DNA of 64,000 bases from Diaphorobacter limosus. Lineage in GTDB: Bacteria; Pseudomonadota; Gammaproteobacteria; Burkholderiales; Burkholderiaceae_C. The DNA lies in NCBI RefSeq assembly GCF_033100095.1, contig NZ_CP136921.1, positions 2,202,501-2,266,500 of the forward strand, written 5' to 3'. The notes below the pieces were generated by a model that was given only the letters and a program-made list of their open reading frames with translations, was not told the DNA's origin and did not search any database. Every line of letters starts with the position of its first letter. Positions within the stretch are counted from its first letter, which is position 1. A program made the translations under genes and the position numbers. Positions 9,101 through 17,132 of the stretch are shown here, piece by piece.

Positions 9101-10411
9101 TCAAGGCAGCATGTCAGGAGGTGCGGCGCGCGCCGCAGCCCTATCTTCGTACATGTAGGCGCGGTTGAAGGGATAGTCTGACTGCGCGCCCTTGAGCACC
9201 GCCCCCTCGACCACCCCCGTGGGCCGCGCCGCCAGTATCTGGTGCAGGGCAATCCAGCCATGCTCGAAGGCCAGGGCACTGCCCGCCAGGTACAGGCGGT
9301 AGGCACGCAGCGTCTTTTCGCCCTGCTCCGGCCCCTGCTGGGCGTGCAGAATGCGCCGCGCCTGATCCAGCCTGGCCTCCAGCGCGTCCGACCAGGCCCA
9401 CAGCGTGCGCGCGTAGTGCGGGCGCAGGTTCTCCACATCCAGCATTTCCAGGCCGGCGCGCGCCAGCTCCTGCAGCGCCTGGCTCACATGCAGCAGCTCG
9501 CCACCGGGGAAGATGTAGCGCTCTATGAAGTCGCCCAGGCCAGCGCCCAGGCCGGCGGCGTTGTCCAGCCCGCCGGCCGTGATGCCGTGGTTCATCACCA
9601 GGCCGCCGGGGCGCAGCAGGCGCTGCAGAGTGGCAAAGTACTGCCCCATTTGCGCATGGCCCACATGCTCGAACATGCCGACCGAGGCAATCTTGTCGAA
9701 CGGCGCATCGACCTGCAGCGCGCGGTAGTCCAGCAGCTGCATGCGCACCCTGCCCTGCAGGCCGCGCGCCGCTATCAGGCGCTGCACATGGGCATGCTGG
9801 TTGCGCGACAGGGTGATGCCGGTGGCGTCCACGCCGTAATGCTCGGCCGCCCACAGCATCAGACCACCCCAGCCCGCGCCCATGTCCAGAAAACGCTCGC
9901 CGGGGCGCAGCATCAGCTTCCTGCAGATATGGTCAAGCTTGGCCTGCTGCGCCTGGGCCAGCGTCATGCCATCGACGGAAAAGTAGGCGCAGGAATAGAC
10001 GCGCTGCGGATCCAGCCACAGCGCGTAGAAGTCGTCGGACAGGTCGTAATGCCGCGCGATATGCCGCGCATCGCGCGATCGCGTGTGCGCCGCCATGGAG
10101 CGCGCGCGCAGCAACACGCGGCGCCACCAGCGGGTCTGCTCGTCGCGCGCCGGGTCGGAGTGCAACAGGGCCGCGGCCGCGGCCATGAGCTGGCGCATGC
10201 TGCCCTGCAGCAGCACGCGGCCCTCGACGATGGCCGTGCCCACATGGCCGATCTCGCCCATGGCCAGCGCCACCACGCCCATGCGGTCGCGAAACTGCAG
10301 GCGCAGCTCGGCGTTCGCATCGCCCAGGCGCTGACCGCCCGGTAGTTGCACGGCAATGCCCACCGGCGACAGCGCCAGACTGGCTTGCAGGGAATCGAGC
10401 AAATGCCTCAC
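9101..10411 (-). CDS. cfa: Cyclopropane-fatty-acyl-phospholipid synthase family methyltransferase
   Basis: SAM-dependent enzyme of 436 residues that, in the family, transfers a methylene group to unsaturated acyl chains of membrane phospholipids. The N-terminal 100 residues form the lipid-binding part. The methyltransferase core begins with YDLSDDFYALWLD, then the SAM loop FLDMGAGWGGLMLWAAEHYG, the family motif GITLSRNQHAH, and MFEHVGHAQMGQYF. The start is GTG at 10411, preceded by AGGAAGGGGA at ideal spacing. The DUF1840 gene follows after 13 bp. Substrate preference within the family cannot be read from sequence. Confidence 0.9.
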   Translation of the reverse strand: MRHLLDSLQASLALSPVGIAVQLPGGQRLGDANAELRLQFRDRMGVVALAMGEIGHVGTAIVEGRVLLQGSMRQLMAAAAALLHSDPARDEQTRWWRRVLLRARSMAAHTRSRDARHIARHYDLSDDFYALWLDPQRVYSCAYFSVDGMTLAQAQQAKLDHICRKLMLRPGERFLDMGAGWGGLMLWAAEHYGVDATGITLSRNQHAHVQRLIAARGLQGRVRMQLLDYRALQVDAPFDKIASVGMFEHVGHAQMGQYFATLQRLLRPGGLVMNHGITAGGLDNAAGLGAGLGDFIERYIFPGGELLHVSQALQELARAGLEMLDVENLRPHYARTLWAWSDALEARLDQARRILHAQQGPEQGEKTLRAYRLYLAGSALAFEHGWIALHQILAARPTGVVEGAVLKGAQSDYPFNRAYMYEDRAAARAAPPDMLP

Positions 10412-10500
10412 GCATGTCCCCTTCCTGAACGACAGACGCGATTCTTCTCGCCGCGGCCCCGGCGCGTCAATTGGCGCAAGCCATGGGACGCTTCAAGGCC

Positions 10501-10560
10501 AAATCGGCTTCAAGCCATACTTGGTAAGCGCGAACAGCTATTTATTTGATAGTTCAAAAA
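10501..10560 (+). repeat. Dispersed AT-richer repeat, copy 2 (upstream of the 53-residue protein)
   Basis: Contains AAATCGGC at its left end, the core TAAGCGCGAACAGCTAT and the tail TTATTTGATAG. It lies in the 258 bp spacer between the divergent cfa gene and the small basic-protein gene; nothing else is recognised in that spacer. Confidence 0.75.
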
Positions 10561-10669
10561 TCAGGTTTGACCGCAGCCACTCAGGCGCTTCGGCCCCCAG
10601 CTGGCCAGGGATGTTTGCAAATATGGCCTAATAGCGGGTTTTCATCGCCATTTCATCGCAGGAGCCATC

Positions 10670-10831
10670 ATGGGCAACAAAATCGTCACCGAAGCCGACC
10701 GCAAGCGCACTCCCCGTCCCACCCCCATGCCCGGCATGCCCGTGGCCACGCAAGGCCGCGGCCAGCGCGTGAGCCTGGAGCGCGGCGTGGCCACGCGCAG
10801 CAAGAAGAACCCCGGCAAGCGCCACGGTTGA
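10670..10831 (+). CDS. Small basic protein of 53 residues, conserved-looking
   Basis: Open frame beginning MGNKIVTEADRKRTPRPTPM and ending SKKNPGKRHG. A clear ribosome binding site (GCAGGAG) sits 6 bp before the ATG and a strong terminator follows 20 bp after the stop, so it looks like a real one-gene transcription unit. The protein is very basic and proline/glycine rich, with no hydrophobic segment and no cysteine, suggesting a disordered nucleic-acid- or ribosome-associated peptide (inference). I do not recognise a named family. Confidence 0.65.
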   Translation: MGNKIVTEADRKRTPRPTPMPGMPVATQGRGQRVSLERGVATRSKKNPGKRHG

Positions 10832-10849
10832 GCCGTTCCCGCGCCGTGA

Positions 10850-10875
10850 AACAGCCCTCCTCGGAGGGCTGTTTT
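10850..10875. terminator. Bidirectional terminator between the small protein gene and tag
   Basis: Inverted repeat ACAGCCCTCC / GGAGGGCTGT followed by TTTTC on the plus strand, and preceded by an A-rich TGAAA that gives a T-run on the minus strand. It separates two converging genes. Confidence 0.8.
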
Positions 10876-11525
10876 CATTGGGGTGGCACAAAGGCGGCGC
10901 GCGCCGCCTGGGCCGCGGCGCGCGCGCCGCAGCCTTCGATATGGTCGTTGACCAGGCCCATGGCCTGCATGAAGGCGTACATGGTGGTCGGGCCGACAAA
11001 GCTGAAGCCGCGCCGCTTCAAATCCCGGGACAGCGCCACCGACGCCGCCGACTGGGTGAGCGCGCGCACGGCCGCCAGCGTCATGTGCGCGGGCCGGCCT
11101 TCGCCGGCCTGCGGCGCATAGCGCCAGACATAGGCGGCCAGCGAGCCGAATTCACGCTTGAGCTCCAGCACGCGGCGCGCGTTCTGGATGGCCGAGGCAA
11201 TCTTGCCGCGGTGGCGCACGATGGCCGCATTGCCCAGCAGCTGAGCCACCTCGGTCGCGCCGAAGCGCGCCAGCTCCTCGGCCTCGAAATTCGCCATGGC
11301 GGCGCGAAAGGCCTCGCGCTTGTTCAGGATGGTGAGCCAGGACAGGCCTGCCTGGAAGCCCTCCAGGCACAGCTTCTCGAACAGGCGGCGCTCGTCCACG
11401 ACAGGAAAGCCCCACTCATGGTCGTGGTAGTGGCGGTACAGCGGCGAGGCGCGGCACCAGAAGCAGCGCGCATGGCCGGCCTCGTCGGTGAACAGGCCGC
11501 TGCTATCCAAAACATCTTCAGGCAT
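10875..11525 (-). CDS. tag: DNA-3-methyladenine glycosylase I
   Basis: Base-excision repair enzyme that removes 3-methyladenine from alkylated DNA. Visible motifs: RCFWCRASPLYRHYHDHEWG near the N-terminus (first zinc-site cysteine and histidine region), GFQAGLSWLTILNKREAFR, and the C-terminal FVGPTTMYAFMQAMGLVNDH followed by a cysteine, completing the Tag zinc site. I take the ATG at 11525 (216 residues); a longer frame to 11606 overlaps the divergent gene and adds non-conserved sequence. The C-terminus after the zinc site is extended by an alanine-rich tail. Confidence 0.88.
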   Translation of the reverse strand: MPEDVLDSSGLFTDEAGHARCFWCRASPLYRHYHDHEWGFPVVDERRLFEKLCLEGFQAGLSWLTILNKREAFRAAMANFEAEELARFGATEVAQLLGNAAIVRHRGKIASAIQNARRVLELKREFGSLAAYVWRYAPQAGEGRPAHMTLAAVRALTQSAASVALSRDLKRRGFSFVGPTTMYAFMQAMGLVNDHIEGCGARAAAQAARAAFVPPQ

Positions 11526-11565
11526 GCCGCATTGTGCGCCGGCGCGCTTGCTATGCTGGCCGGCC

Positions 11566-12681
11566 ATGATCGCCGCGCCGCTTCGCACCCTGCCCTTGCT
11601 GGCCACCGCCCTGCTGCTGTGTGGCTGCGCGCAGTCGGGCGGCAGTCTGGGCTACTACTGGCAGTCGCTGCGCGGCCACCTGGCGCTGCTGCAGGCCGCG
11701 GAGCCGGTGCAGCAATGGCTGGACAAGCCCGACACCCCGGCGCCGCTGCGCGCGCGGCTGGCACTGGCGCAGCAGGCGCGCGCCTTTGCCGTCACCGACC
11801 TGGCCCTGCCCGACAACGCCAGCTACCACCGCTTTGCCCGCTTGGAGCGCCGCGCCGCCGTGTGGAACGTGGTGGCAGCCGGGCCGTACTCGCTGCAGCT
11901 GCACCGCTGGTGTTTCCCCGTCACTGGCTGCATCGGCTACCGCGGCTACTTCGACGAGGCCGACGCACGCACCGAGGCCGCCCAGCTGGCCGCCACCGGC
12001 CTGGAGGTGAACGTCTACGGCGTGCCGGCCTATTCCACGCTGGGCTACAGCAACTGGCTGGGCGGCGACCCGCTGTTGTCTACCTTCATTGCCTGGCCCG
12101 AGGGCGACTTTGTACGCCTGCTGCTCCATGAGCTGGCGCACCAGCAGGTCTATGCCGCGGGTGACACGGCGTTCAATGAGTCCTACGCCACGGCCGTGGA
12201 GCGCCTGGGCGTGGCCCGCTGGCTGCAGCAGCATTCCACAGCCGCGGCGCGCGCCCAATTTGCCGCCAGCGAGGAGCGGCGCGCGCAGTTCCGCACCCTG
12301 ACCCGGGCCACGCGCGCACGGCTGGCCCAGATTTATGCATCAAACAACGATGAAGCGCCCGACTACAAAGCGCTGTCAGCTATGAAAACAGAAGCAATGC
12401 AGCAGTTTCACGCGGACTATGCGCGGCTGCGCGCCCGCTGGCTGACCGCCGGCACCGCGCCGGCCCAGCTCGCGAGCCTGGATCTGTGGGCGCGCGAAGC
12501 GAACAACGCCAGTTTTGCCGCCCAGGGTGCCTATGACGATCTGGTGCCAACCTTCATCGCCCTGTTCGAGCGCGAGGGCCGCGACTGGCGGCGCTTTCAT
12601 GCCGCCGTGCGGCTACTGGCAGAGCAACCGCAGGATGCGCGCGATGCCGCGCTCAAGGCCCTGGCGCCCGCGGGCGATTGA
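11566..12681 (+). CDS. Predicted zinc aminopeptidase lipoprotein (DUF2265/COG4324-like)
   Basis: Predicted envelope lipoprotein of 371 residues: a short signal peptide ends in the lipobox LLLCGC. Around residue 185 lies LLLHELAHQQVYAAGDTAFN followed by ESYATAVE, the HExxH zinc-binding pattern plus downstream glutamate of a gluzincin-type peptidase. An upstream conserved block WCFPVTGCIGYRGYFDEADA is typical of the family annotated as predicted aminopeptidase. The start at 11566 begins the signal peptide; a longer frame from 11488 is unlikely. A stretch near residues 260-278 (SNNDEAPDYKALSAMKTEA) coincides with a copy of the dispersed repeat translated in frame. Confidence 0.8.
   Translation: MIAAPLRTLPLLATALLLCGCAQSGGSLGYYWQSLRGHLALLQAAEPVQQWLDKPDTPAPLRARLALAQQARAFAVTDLALPDNASYHRFARLERRAAVWNVVAAGPYSLQLHRWCFPVTGCIGYRGYFDEADARTEAAQLAATGLEVNVYGVPAYSTLGYSNWLGGDPLLSTFIAWPEGDFVRLLLHELAHQQVYAAGDTAFNESYATAVERLGVARWLQQHSTAAARAQFAASEERRAQFRTLTRATRARLAQIYASNNDEAPDYKALSAMKTEAMQQFHADYARLRARWLTAGTAPAQLASLDLWAREANNASFAAQGAYDDLVPTFIALFEREGRDWRRFHAAVRLLAEQPQDARDAALKALAPAGD
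12352..12400 (+). repeat. Dispersed repeat inside a coding region (aminopeptidase gene)
   Basis: AGCGCCCGACTACAAAGCGC is followed directly by TGTCAGCTATGAAAACAGAA, matching the intergenic repeat core AAGCGC-N3-CAGCTAT. It is in frame and adds no stop codon. The local base composition is richer in A and T than the rest of the gene. Confidence 0.6.
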
Positions 12682-12683
12682 CC

Positions 12684-12941
12684 TCAACCGCGCAGCGACT
12701 CGATCAGGTCGATGTACTGCTGCCTGGCGGCGTCGCCCTCGGTGCCCTTGAGCTTTTCCCAGGCGTCCCATTTGGCGCGGCCGACGATGTCGGAGAAGCT
12801 GGGCTTCTTCTCATCGTTGTCACCGGCCGTGGCCTGCTTGTACAGGGCGTAGATCTTCAGCAGCGTGGGGTTGTCGGGGCGCTCGGTGAGCAGCTTGGAG
12901 TTGGCGACGGCGGCTTCAAAAGCGGCGTTCAGGTCGGACAT
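12684..12941 (-). CDS. Acyl-CoA-binding protein
   Basis: Complete ACBP of 85 residues, the standard length for a single four-helix ACBP domain. It begins MSDLNAAFEAAVANSKLL and contains LLKIYALYKQAT and the GRAKWDAWEKLKG block that contacts the CoA moiety. It would bind and buffer long-chain acyl-CoA esters in the cytoplasm. The gene converges on the aminopeptidase gene with a 2 bp gap. Confidence 0.92.
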   Translation of the reverse strand: MSDLNAAFEAAVANSKLLTERPDNPTLLKIYALYKQATAGDNDEKKPSFSDIVGRAKWDAWEKLKGTEGDAARQQYIDLIESLRG

Positions 12942-13014
12942 GGCGGTCTCCGATGTAGTGGTGAATAAGCCAGTGTAGCGGCAAATACGAACGATCGTTC
13001 TTTTTTATAGGCAA

Positions 13015-13045
13015 AAAAACACCCACCGCACAGGGTGGGAGTTTT
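13015..13045 (-). terminator. Rho-independent terminator for the M20 amidohydrolase gene
   Basis: On the minus strand the sequence reads CCCACC-CTGTGC-GGTGGG followed by a T-rich run (TGTTTTTTTG). It lies about 20 bp after the stop codon of the hydrolase gene at 13064. Confidence 0.85.
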
Positions 13046-13063
13046 TTGTCCAGTCGGCAGGCG

Positions 13064-14275
13064 TCAGGCGGTCGGGTTGGCCAACCACTGGCGCGCCAGC
13101 TCCACCCAGTAGGTGCCGCCCAGCGGGATCAATGCGTCGTTGAAGTCGTAGCTCGGGTTGTGCAGCGTGCAGGGGCCGCCGCCATGGCCCATGTCGCGGT
13201 GGTCGCCGTCGCCATTGGCGATGAATACGTACGCGCCGGGTTTGGCCTGCAGCATGAAGGCGAAGTCCTCGGCGCCGCCGGTGGGCTCCTGGGGCAGCAC
13301 GTTCTGCTCGCCGACGATGCCGATCATCACCTGGCGCGCGAACTCGGCCTCGGCCACGGAGTTGATGGTCGGCGGGTAGTTGCGCACGAACTCGAACTCG
13401 CAGCGCGCCTCGAAGGCCGCGCAGGTGTGCTCGGCCACCTGGCGCATGCGCCGCTCGATCATGTCCAGCAGCTCGACCGAGAAGGTGCGCACAGTGCCCT
13501 GCAGCACGCAAAAATCAGGCACCACGTTGGTGGCCTCGCCGGCCTGGATCATGGTCACCGAGATCACGCCGGCCTCGATGGGCTTCTTGTTGCGACTGAT
13601 GATGGTCTGGAAGGCCTGCACCATCTGGCAGGCCACCGGCACCGGGTCTATGCCCAGATGCGGCATGGCGCCATGGCTGCCCTTGCCGCGGATGGTGATC
13701 TTGAACTCGTTGGAAGACGCCATCACCGGCCCGGGGCTGACGGCAAAACAGCCCGCGGCCATGCCGGGCCAGTTGTGCATGCCAAACACGGCCTGCATGG
13801 GGAAGCGTTCGAACAGGCCCTCCTTGATCATCTCGCGCGCGCCGCCGCCGCCCTCCTCGGCCGGCTGGAAGATCAGATAGACGGTGCCGTCGAAGTCGCG
13901 GTGCTCGGGCTTGGAGAAATACTGCGCCGCCGCCAGCAGCATGGCCGTGTGGCCGTCGTGGCCGCAGGCGTGCATCTTGCCCGGGTACTTGCTGGCATGG
14001 TCGAAGGTGTTGAACTCCTGCATCGGCAGGGCGTCGATGTCGGCGCGCAGGCCTACGGCGCGCCCGCAGGCGCCGCCGTCGCGGCCATGGACTATGCCCA
14101 CCACGCCGGTGGTGCCCAGGCCGCGGTGGATGGGAATGCCCCATGCGGTGAGCTGGGCGGCGATCACGTCGGCGGTGCGCTCTTCCTTGAAGCACAGCTC
14201 GGGGTGGGCATGGATGTCTCGGCGCACGGCGGCGATGCCGGAGGCCGCTGCGGCGATGGAGTCTAGGATTTTCAT
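13064..14275 (-). CDS. M20 family amidohydrolase (hippurate hydrolase/aminoacylase-like)
   Basis: Cytoplasmic metal-dependent hydrolase of 403 residues that cleaves N-acyl amino acids or peptides in this family. Motifs: DIHAHPELCFKEERT near residue 20, VGLRADIDALPMQE with the catalytic aspartate, the metal-binding MHACGHDGHTAMLLAA, IFQPAEEGGGGA with the catalytic glutamate pair, FGMHNWPGMAAG, and a final GGAEDFAFMLQ. The ATG at 14275 is preferred over an in-frame GTG at 14311 because it starts the conserved N-terminus. A paralogue lies at 19540 in the island. A terminator follows. Confidence 0.9.
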   Translation of the reverse strand: MKILDSIAAAASGIAAVRRDIHAHPELCFKEERTADVIAAQLTAWGIPIHRGLGTTGVVGIVHGRDGGACGRAVGLRADIDALPMQEFNTFDHASKYPGKMHACGHDGHTAMLLAAAQYFSKPEHRDFDGTVYLIFQPAEEGGGGAREMIKEGLFERFPMQAVFGMHNWPGMAAGCFAVSPGPVMASSNEFKITIRGKGSHGAMPHLGIDPVPVACQMVQAFQTIISRNKKPIEAGVISVTMIQAGEATNVVPDFCVLQGTVRTFSVELLDMIERRMRQVAEHTCAAFEARCEFEFVRNYPPTINSVAEAEFARQVMIGIVGEQNVLPQEPTGGAEDFAFMLQAKPGAYVFIANGDGDHRDMGHGGGPCTLHNPSYDFNDALIPLGGTYWVELARQWLANPTA

Positions 14276-14426
14276 GATGTGCTCGGCGCTTGTTTCCTTG
14301 GGAAGCGTCACAGTCTAGCCCTGCCAGCCAAGCCTGCCAAACCACGGGGTATGCCAGAAACCATGGTCTCGTCCGCGGCGCTGCTTCATGGTGAAATGCG
14401 CAGTTGCCCCAGCGACTCCCTCAGCC

Positions 14427-16466
14427 ATGCCCACGACCACCATACGCGGCGCCTGCCCGCACGACTGCCCCGACACCTGCGCCCTGCTGACCACCGTGGA
14501 GGACGGGCGCGCCGTCCGCGTGCAGGGCAACCCGGCGCATGCGGCCACCGGCGGCGTGCTCTGCGCCAAGGTGTCGCGCTATGCCGAGCGCACGCACCAT
14601 GCCGAGCGCATCCTCACCCCGCTCAGGCGCAGCGGCCCCAAGGGCAGCGGCCGGTTCACGCCCGTGTCCTGGGACGAGGCCCTGGACGACATCGCCCGGC
14701 GCCTGACAGAGATCGCCACACGCGACCCGCAGGCCATCCTGCCCTACAGCTACGCCGGCACCATGGGCCTGGTGCAGGGCGAGAGCATGGACCGGCGCTT
14801 CTTCCACCGCCTGGGCGCATCCCTGCTGCACCGCAGCATCTGCTCCACCGCCGGTGGCGAGGGCCTGGTGCACACGCTGGGCGGCAAGCTGGGCATGAAG
14901 GTCGAGTTCTTTGCCGAGTCCAAACTCATCCTCATCTGGGGCAGCAATTCGATTGGCAGCAACCTGCATTTCTGGCGCATCGCCCAGCAGGCCAAGCGCG
15001 ACGGCGCGCGCCTGGTGTGCATAGACCCGCGCCGCACCGAGACCGCCGAGAAATGCCACGAACACCTGCAGCTGCGCCCCGGCACCGACGCCGCGCTGGC
15101 CCTGGCGCTGATGCACGAACTCATAGTGCACGACTGGCTGGACCACGACTACATCGCGCGCCACACGCTGGGCTGGGAGGCCTTGCGCGCACGCGCCCTC
15201 GAATGGCCGCCCGAGCGCGCCGCCGAGGTCTGCGGCCTGCCCGTGGAGCAGATCCGGCGCCTGGCGCGCGACTACGGCACCACCCGGCCCGCCGCCATCC
15301 GCCTGAACTACGGCGTGCAGCGCGCCCATGGCGGCGGCAATGCCGTGCGCGCCGTGGCCTGCCTGCCGGCGCTGACCGGCGCCTGGCGCGAGCGCGCCGG
15401 CGGCGTACTGCTGTCGAGCTCGGGCGCCTTTCCGGTGCAGCGCGCGGCACTGCAGCACCCAGATTTGCTGGCCGGCCGCAGCCCGCGCAGCATCAACATG
15501 GTGACCATTGGCGACGACCTGCTGCGCGCCTCATCCCCGGCCTTCGGCCCGAAGATCGAGGCCCTGGTGGTCTACAACAGCAACCCCGTGGCCGTGGCGC
15601 CGGATTCGCCCAAGGTGGTGCAGGGCTTTGCGCGCGAGGATTTGTTCACCGTGGTGCTGGAGCATTTCCAAACCGACACCGCCGATTACGCCGACTACAT
15701 ACTGCCCGCCACCACGCAGCTCGAGCACTGGGACGTGCACCTGGCCTACGGCCACACCGACGTGCTGCTGAACCGCCCGGCGATTGCGCCGCAGGGCCAG
15801 GCGCGCAGCAACGCGCAGATCTTCCGCGACCTGGCGGCGCGCATGGGGTTCACCGAGCCCTGCTTTGCCGACACCGACGAAGCGCTGTGCCGCCAGGCCT
15901 ATGGCGAGAAGGTGGACTTCGCGCTGCTGCTCGACCAAGGCTTTGCCCCGCTTCCCGTCCCCGACGCGCCGTTTGCCGATGGCGGCTTTCCCACGCCCTC
16001 GGGCAAGTGCGAATTTTTCAGCCAGCGCCTGGCCGACCAGGGGCTCGATCCGCTGCCCGGCCATGTGCCGAATCACGAGGCGGCGGGAGCATCGACGCTG
16101 TACCCGCTGGCCATGATCTCGCCGCCGGCGCGCAACTTTTTGAACTCCAGCTTCGTGAACCTGCAAAGCCTGCGCGACATCGAGGGCCGCCCGCTGCTGG
16201 AGATGCACCCCGAGGACGCCGCCGTGCGCGGCATTGCCGACGGCGCCCTGGTGCGCGTGTTCAACGAGCGCGGCAGCTACGAATGCCACGCCGCGCTCAA
16301 CGGCCGCGCCCGCCCCGGCGTGGTCAACGGCCTGGGCGTGTGGTGGCGCAAGCTGGGCCATGGCGGCACGAATGTCAACGAGGTCACCAGCCAGGCGCTG
16401 ACGGACATGGGCGCGGGGCCGACGTTCTACGACTGCGCCGTGCAGGTCGAGGCGGCGGGCGGTTGA
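14427..16466 (+). CDS. Molybdopterin oxidoreductase, formate dehydrogenase/nitrate reductase-like
   Basis: Molybdenum-bis-MGD enzyme of 679 residues. From the ATG at 14427 the N-terminal [4Fe-4S] ligands are C10, C14, C18 (CPHDCPDTC) and C46, in the spacing of this superfamily. Other landmarks are ILIWGSNSIGSNLHFWRIA, VCIDPRRTETAEKC and a C-terminal molydopterin-binding domain ending near GPTFYDCAVQVEAAGG. It has no signal peptide and no neighbouring electron-transfer subunit, so it is probably a stand-alone cytoplasmic oxidoreductase of unknown substrate. Its final about 95 bp exist a second time, diverged, at 23325. An upstream ATG (14388) is also in frame. Confidence 0.85.
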   Translation: MPTTTIRGACPHDCPDTCALLTTVEDGRAVRVQGNPAHAATGGVLCAKVSRYAERTHHAERILTPLRRSGPKGSGRFTPVSWDEALDDIARRLTEIATRDPQAILPYSYAGTMGLVQGESMDRRFFHRLGASLLHRSICSTAGGEGLVHTLGGKLGMKVEFFAESKLILIWGSNSIGSNLHFWRIAQQAKRDGARLVCIDPRRTETAEKCHEHLQLRPGTDAALALALMHELIVHDWLDHDYIARHTLGWEALRARALEWPPERAAEVCGLPVEQIRRLARDYGTTRPAAIRLNYGVQRAHGGGNAVRAVACLPALTGAWRERAGGVLLSSSGAFPVQRAALQHPDLLAGRSPRSINMVTIGDDLLRASSPAFGPKIEALVVYNSNPVAVAPDSPKVVQGFAREDLFTVVLEHFQTDTADYADYILPATTQLEHWDVHLAYGHTDVLLNRPAIAPQGQARSNAQIFRDLAARMGFTEPCFADTDEALCRQAYGEKVDFALLLDQGFAPLPVPDAPFADGGFPTPSGKCEFFSQRLADQGLDPLPGHVPNHEAAGASTLYPLAMISPPARNFLNSSFVNLQSLRDIEGRPLLEMHPEDAAVRGIADGALVRVFNERGSYECHAALNGRARPGVVNGLGVWWRKLGHGGTNVNEVTSQALTDMGAGPTFYDCAVQVEAAGG

Positions 16467-16608
16467 CGGCTCTCGACTTCAAACCTCAAAAAGTCGCTCA
16501 GCCTTTTGTCTGCAGTGACCTGTTCATGGGAGACCAGCAGGTACTTCCAGGGCTTGCCTCCCGCGGACCGGGCATGGTCTGTCGCGTTCTTGCACTCTGC
16601 ATCGGCAA
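16467..16608 (-). pseudogene. C-terminal remnant of a restriction-type helicase/endonuclease
   Basis: A minus-strand frame encodes GGKPWKYLLVSHEQVTADKR followed by LSDFLRFEVES. This resembles the extreme C-terminus of type III or related restriction helicases, where a PWxYLLxPHDxV block closes the protein. Only about 47 residues remain. The upstream end is replaced by a DUF1016 remnant in a different frame, and the downstream end abuts the molybdopterin gene. It forms the left edge of the accessory island. The assignment rests on a short motif. Confidence 0.5.
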
Positions 16609-16722
16609 AAGCTCTGGGTACGCCACATAAAAAAGCCGCATGTACTTGAGCGCGGACACAGAAAACCCGTCCCCGTAGTCCGCCATCAGCCGGGCAGACA
16701 AAGACGCCAGCAGCGCCTTGCC
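16603..16722 (-). pseudogene. DUF1016 (YhcG-type PDDEXK nuclease) N-terminal-domain remnant
   Basis: Minus-strand frame GKALLASLSARLMADYGDGF followed by SVSALKYMRLFYVAYPELLP matches the DUF1016 N-terminal domain, where LSxxLxxxFGxGFSxxNLxxMRxFYxxYP is the hallmark. Only about 40 residues survive. It is cut upstream by an IS1595 fragment and fused downstream to a restriction-helicase remnant. DUF1016 proteins often sit inside restriction-modification loci, which supports reading this as part of a decayed defence island. Confidence 0.55.
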
Positions 16723-16732
16723 ATACCACTGC

Positions 16733-17003
16733 AGCCGAGCTCAGCGCAGCGCTGGCGGCTGCGGCCCACCTGCTGGGCGTGCAATACCACAGCGTCAACG
16801 TCAACGCTGGCGTTCGGGTCGGGCCTTGGCATGTGCAGAACGTCAACGCCTACGTCAGCCGCCTGCGCAGCTGGATGCGGCGCTTCAAGGGCGTGGCCAC
16901 CAAGTACCCGGCGTCTTACCTGGGCTGGTTTCGCATGCTGGATCGCGCGCCCGGATCTGCCCCGGAGCCCGCGTCAGTGCTGGTTTTGGCTATCAGGGCT
17001 TGA
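16733..17003 (+). pseudogene. IS1595-family transposase, C-terminal half
   Basis: The frame encodes LLGVQYHSVNVNAG, VQNVNAYVSRLRSWMRRFKG and VATKYPASYLGWFRMLDRA, the end of an ISXO2/IS1595-type DDE transposase (the NVNAYxSRLKxWMxRFxGVATKYLxxYLGW pattern). The N-terminal half is missing here. A matching N-terminal half lies on the opposite strand at 21776-22318. From 17004 to the LysR stop at 17133 I see nothing recognisable. Confidence 0.7.
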
Positions 17004-17132
17004 GCTGATCCGTACGTTTCGCGAAAAGAGCCTAACTTTTCTGCTCCTTTTGTCCAAACGGTAAGGTGTCCGTGAAAAAGGGGCAACTTCAAGTCCAAGC
17101 TTTGGAAACTCAGCGTAGTCCCCAAGAGACTC

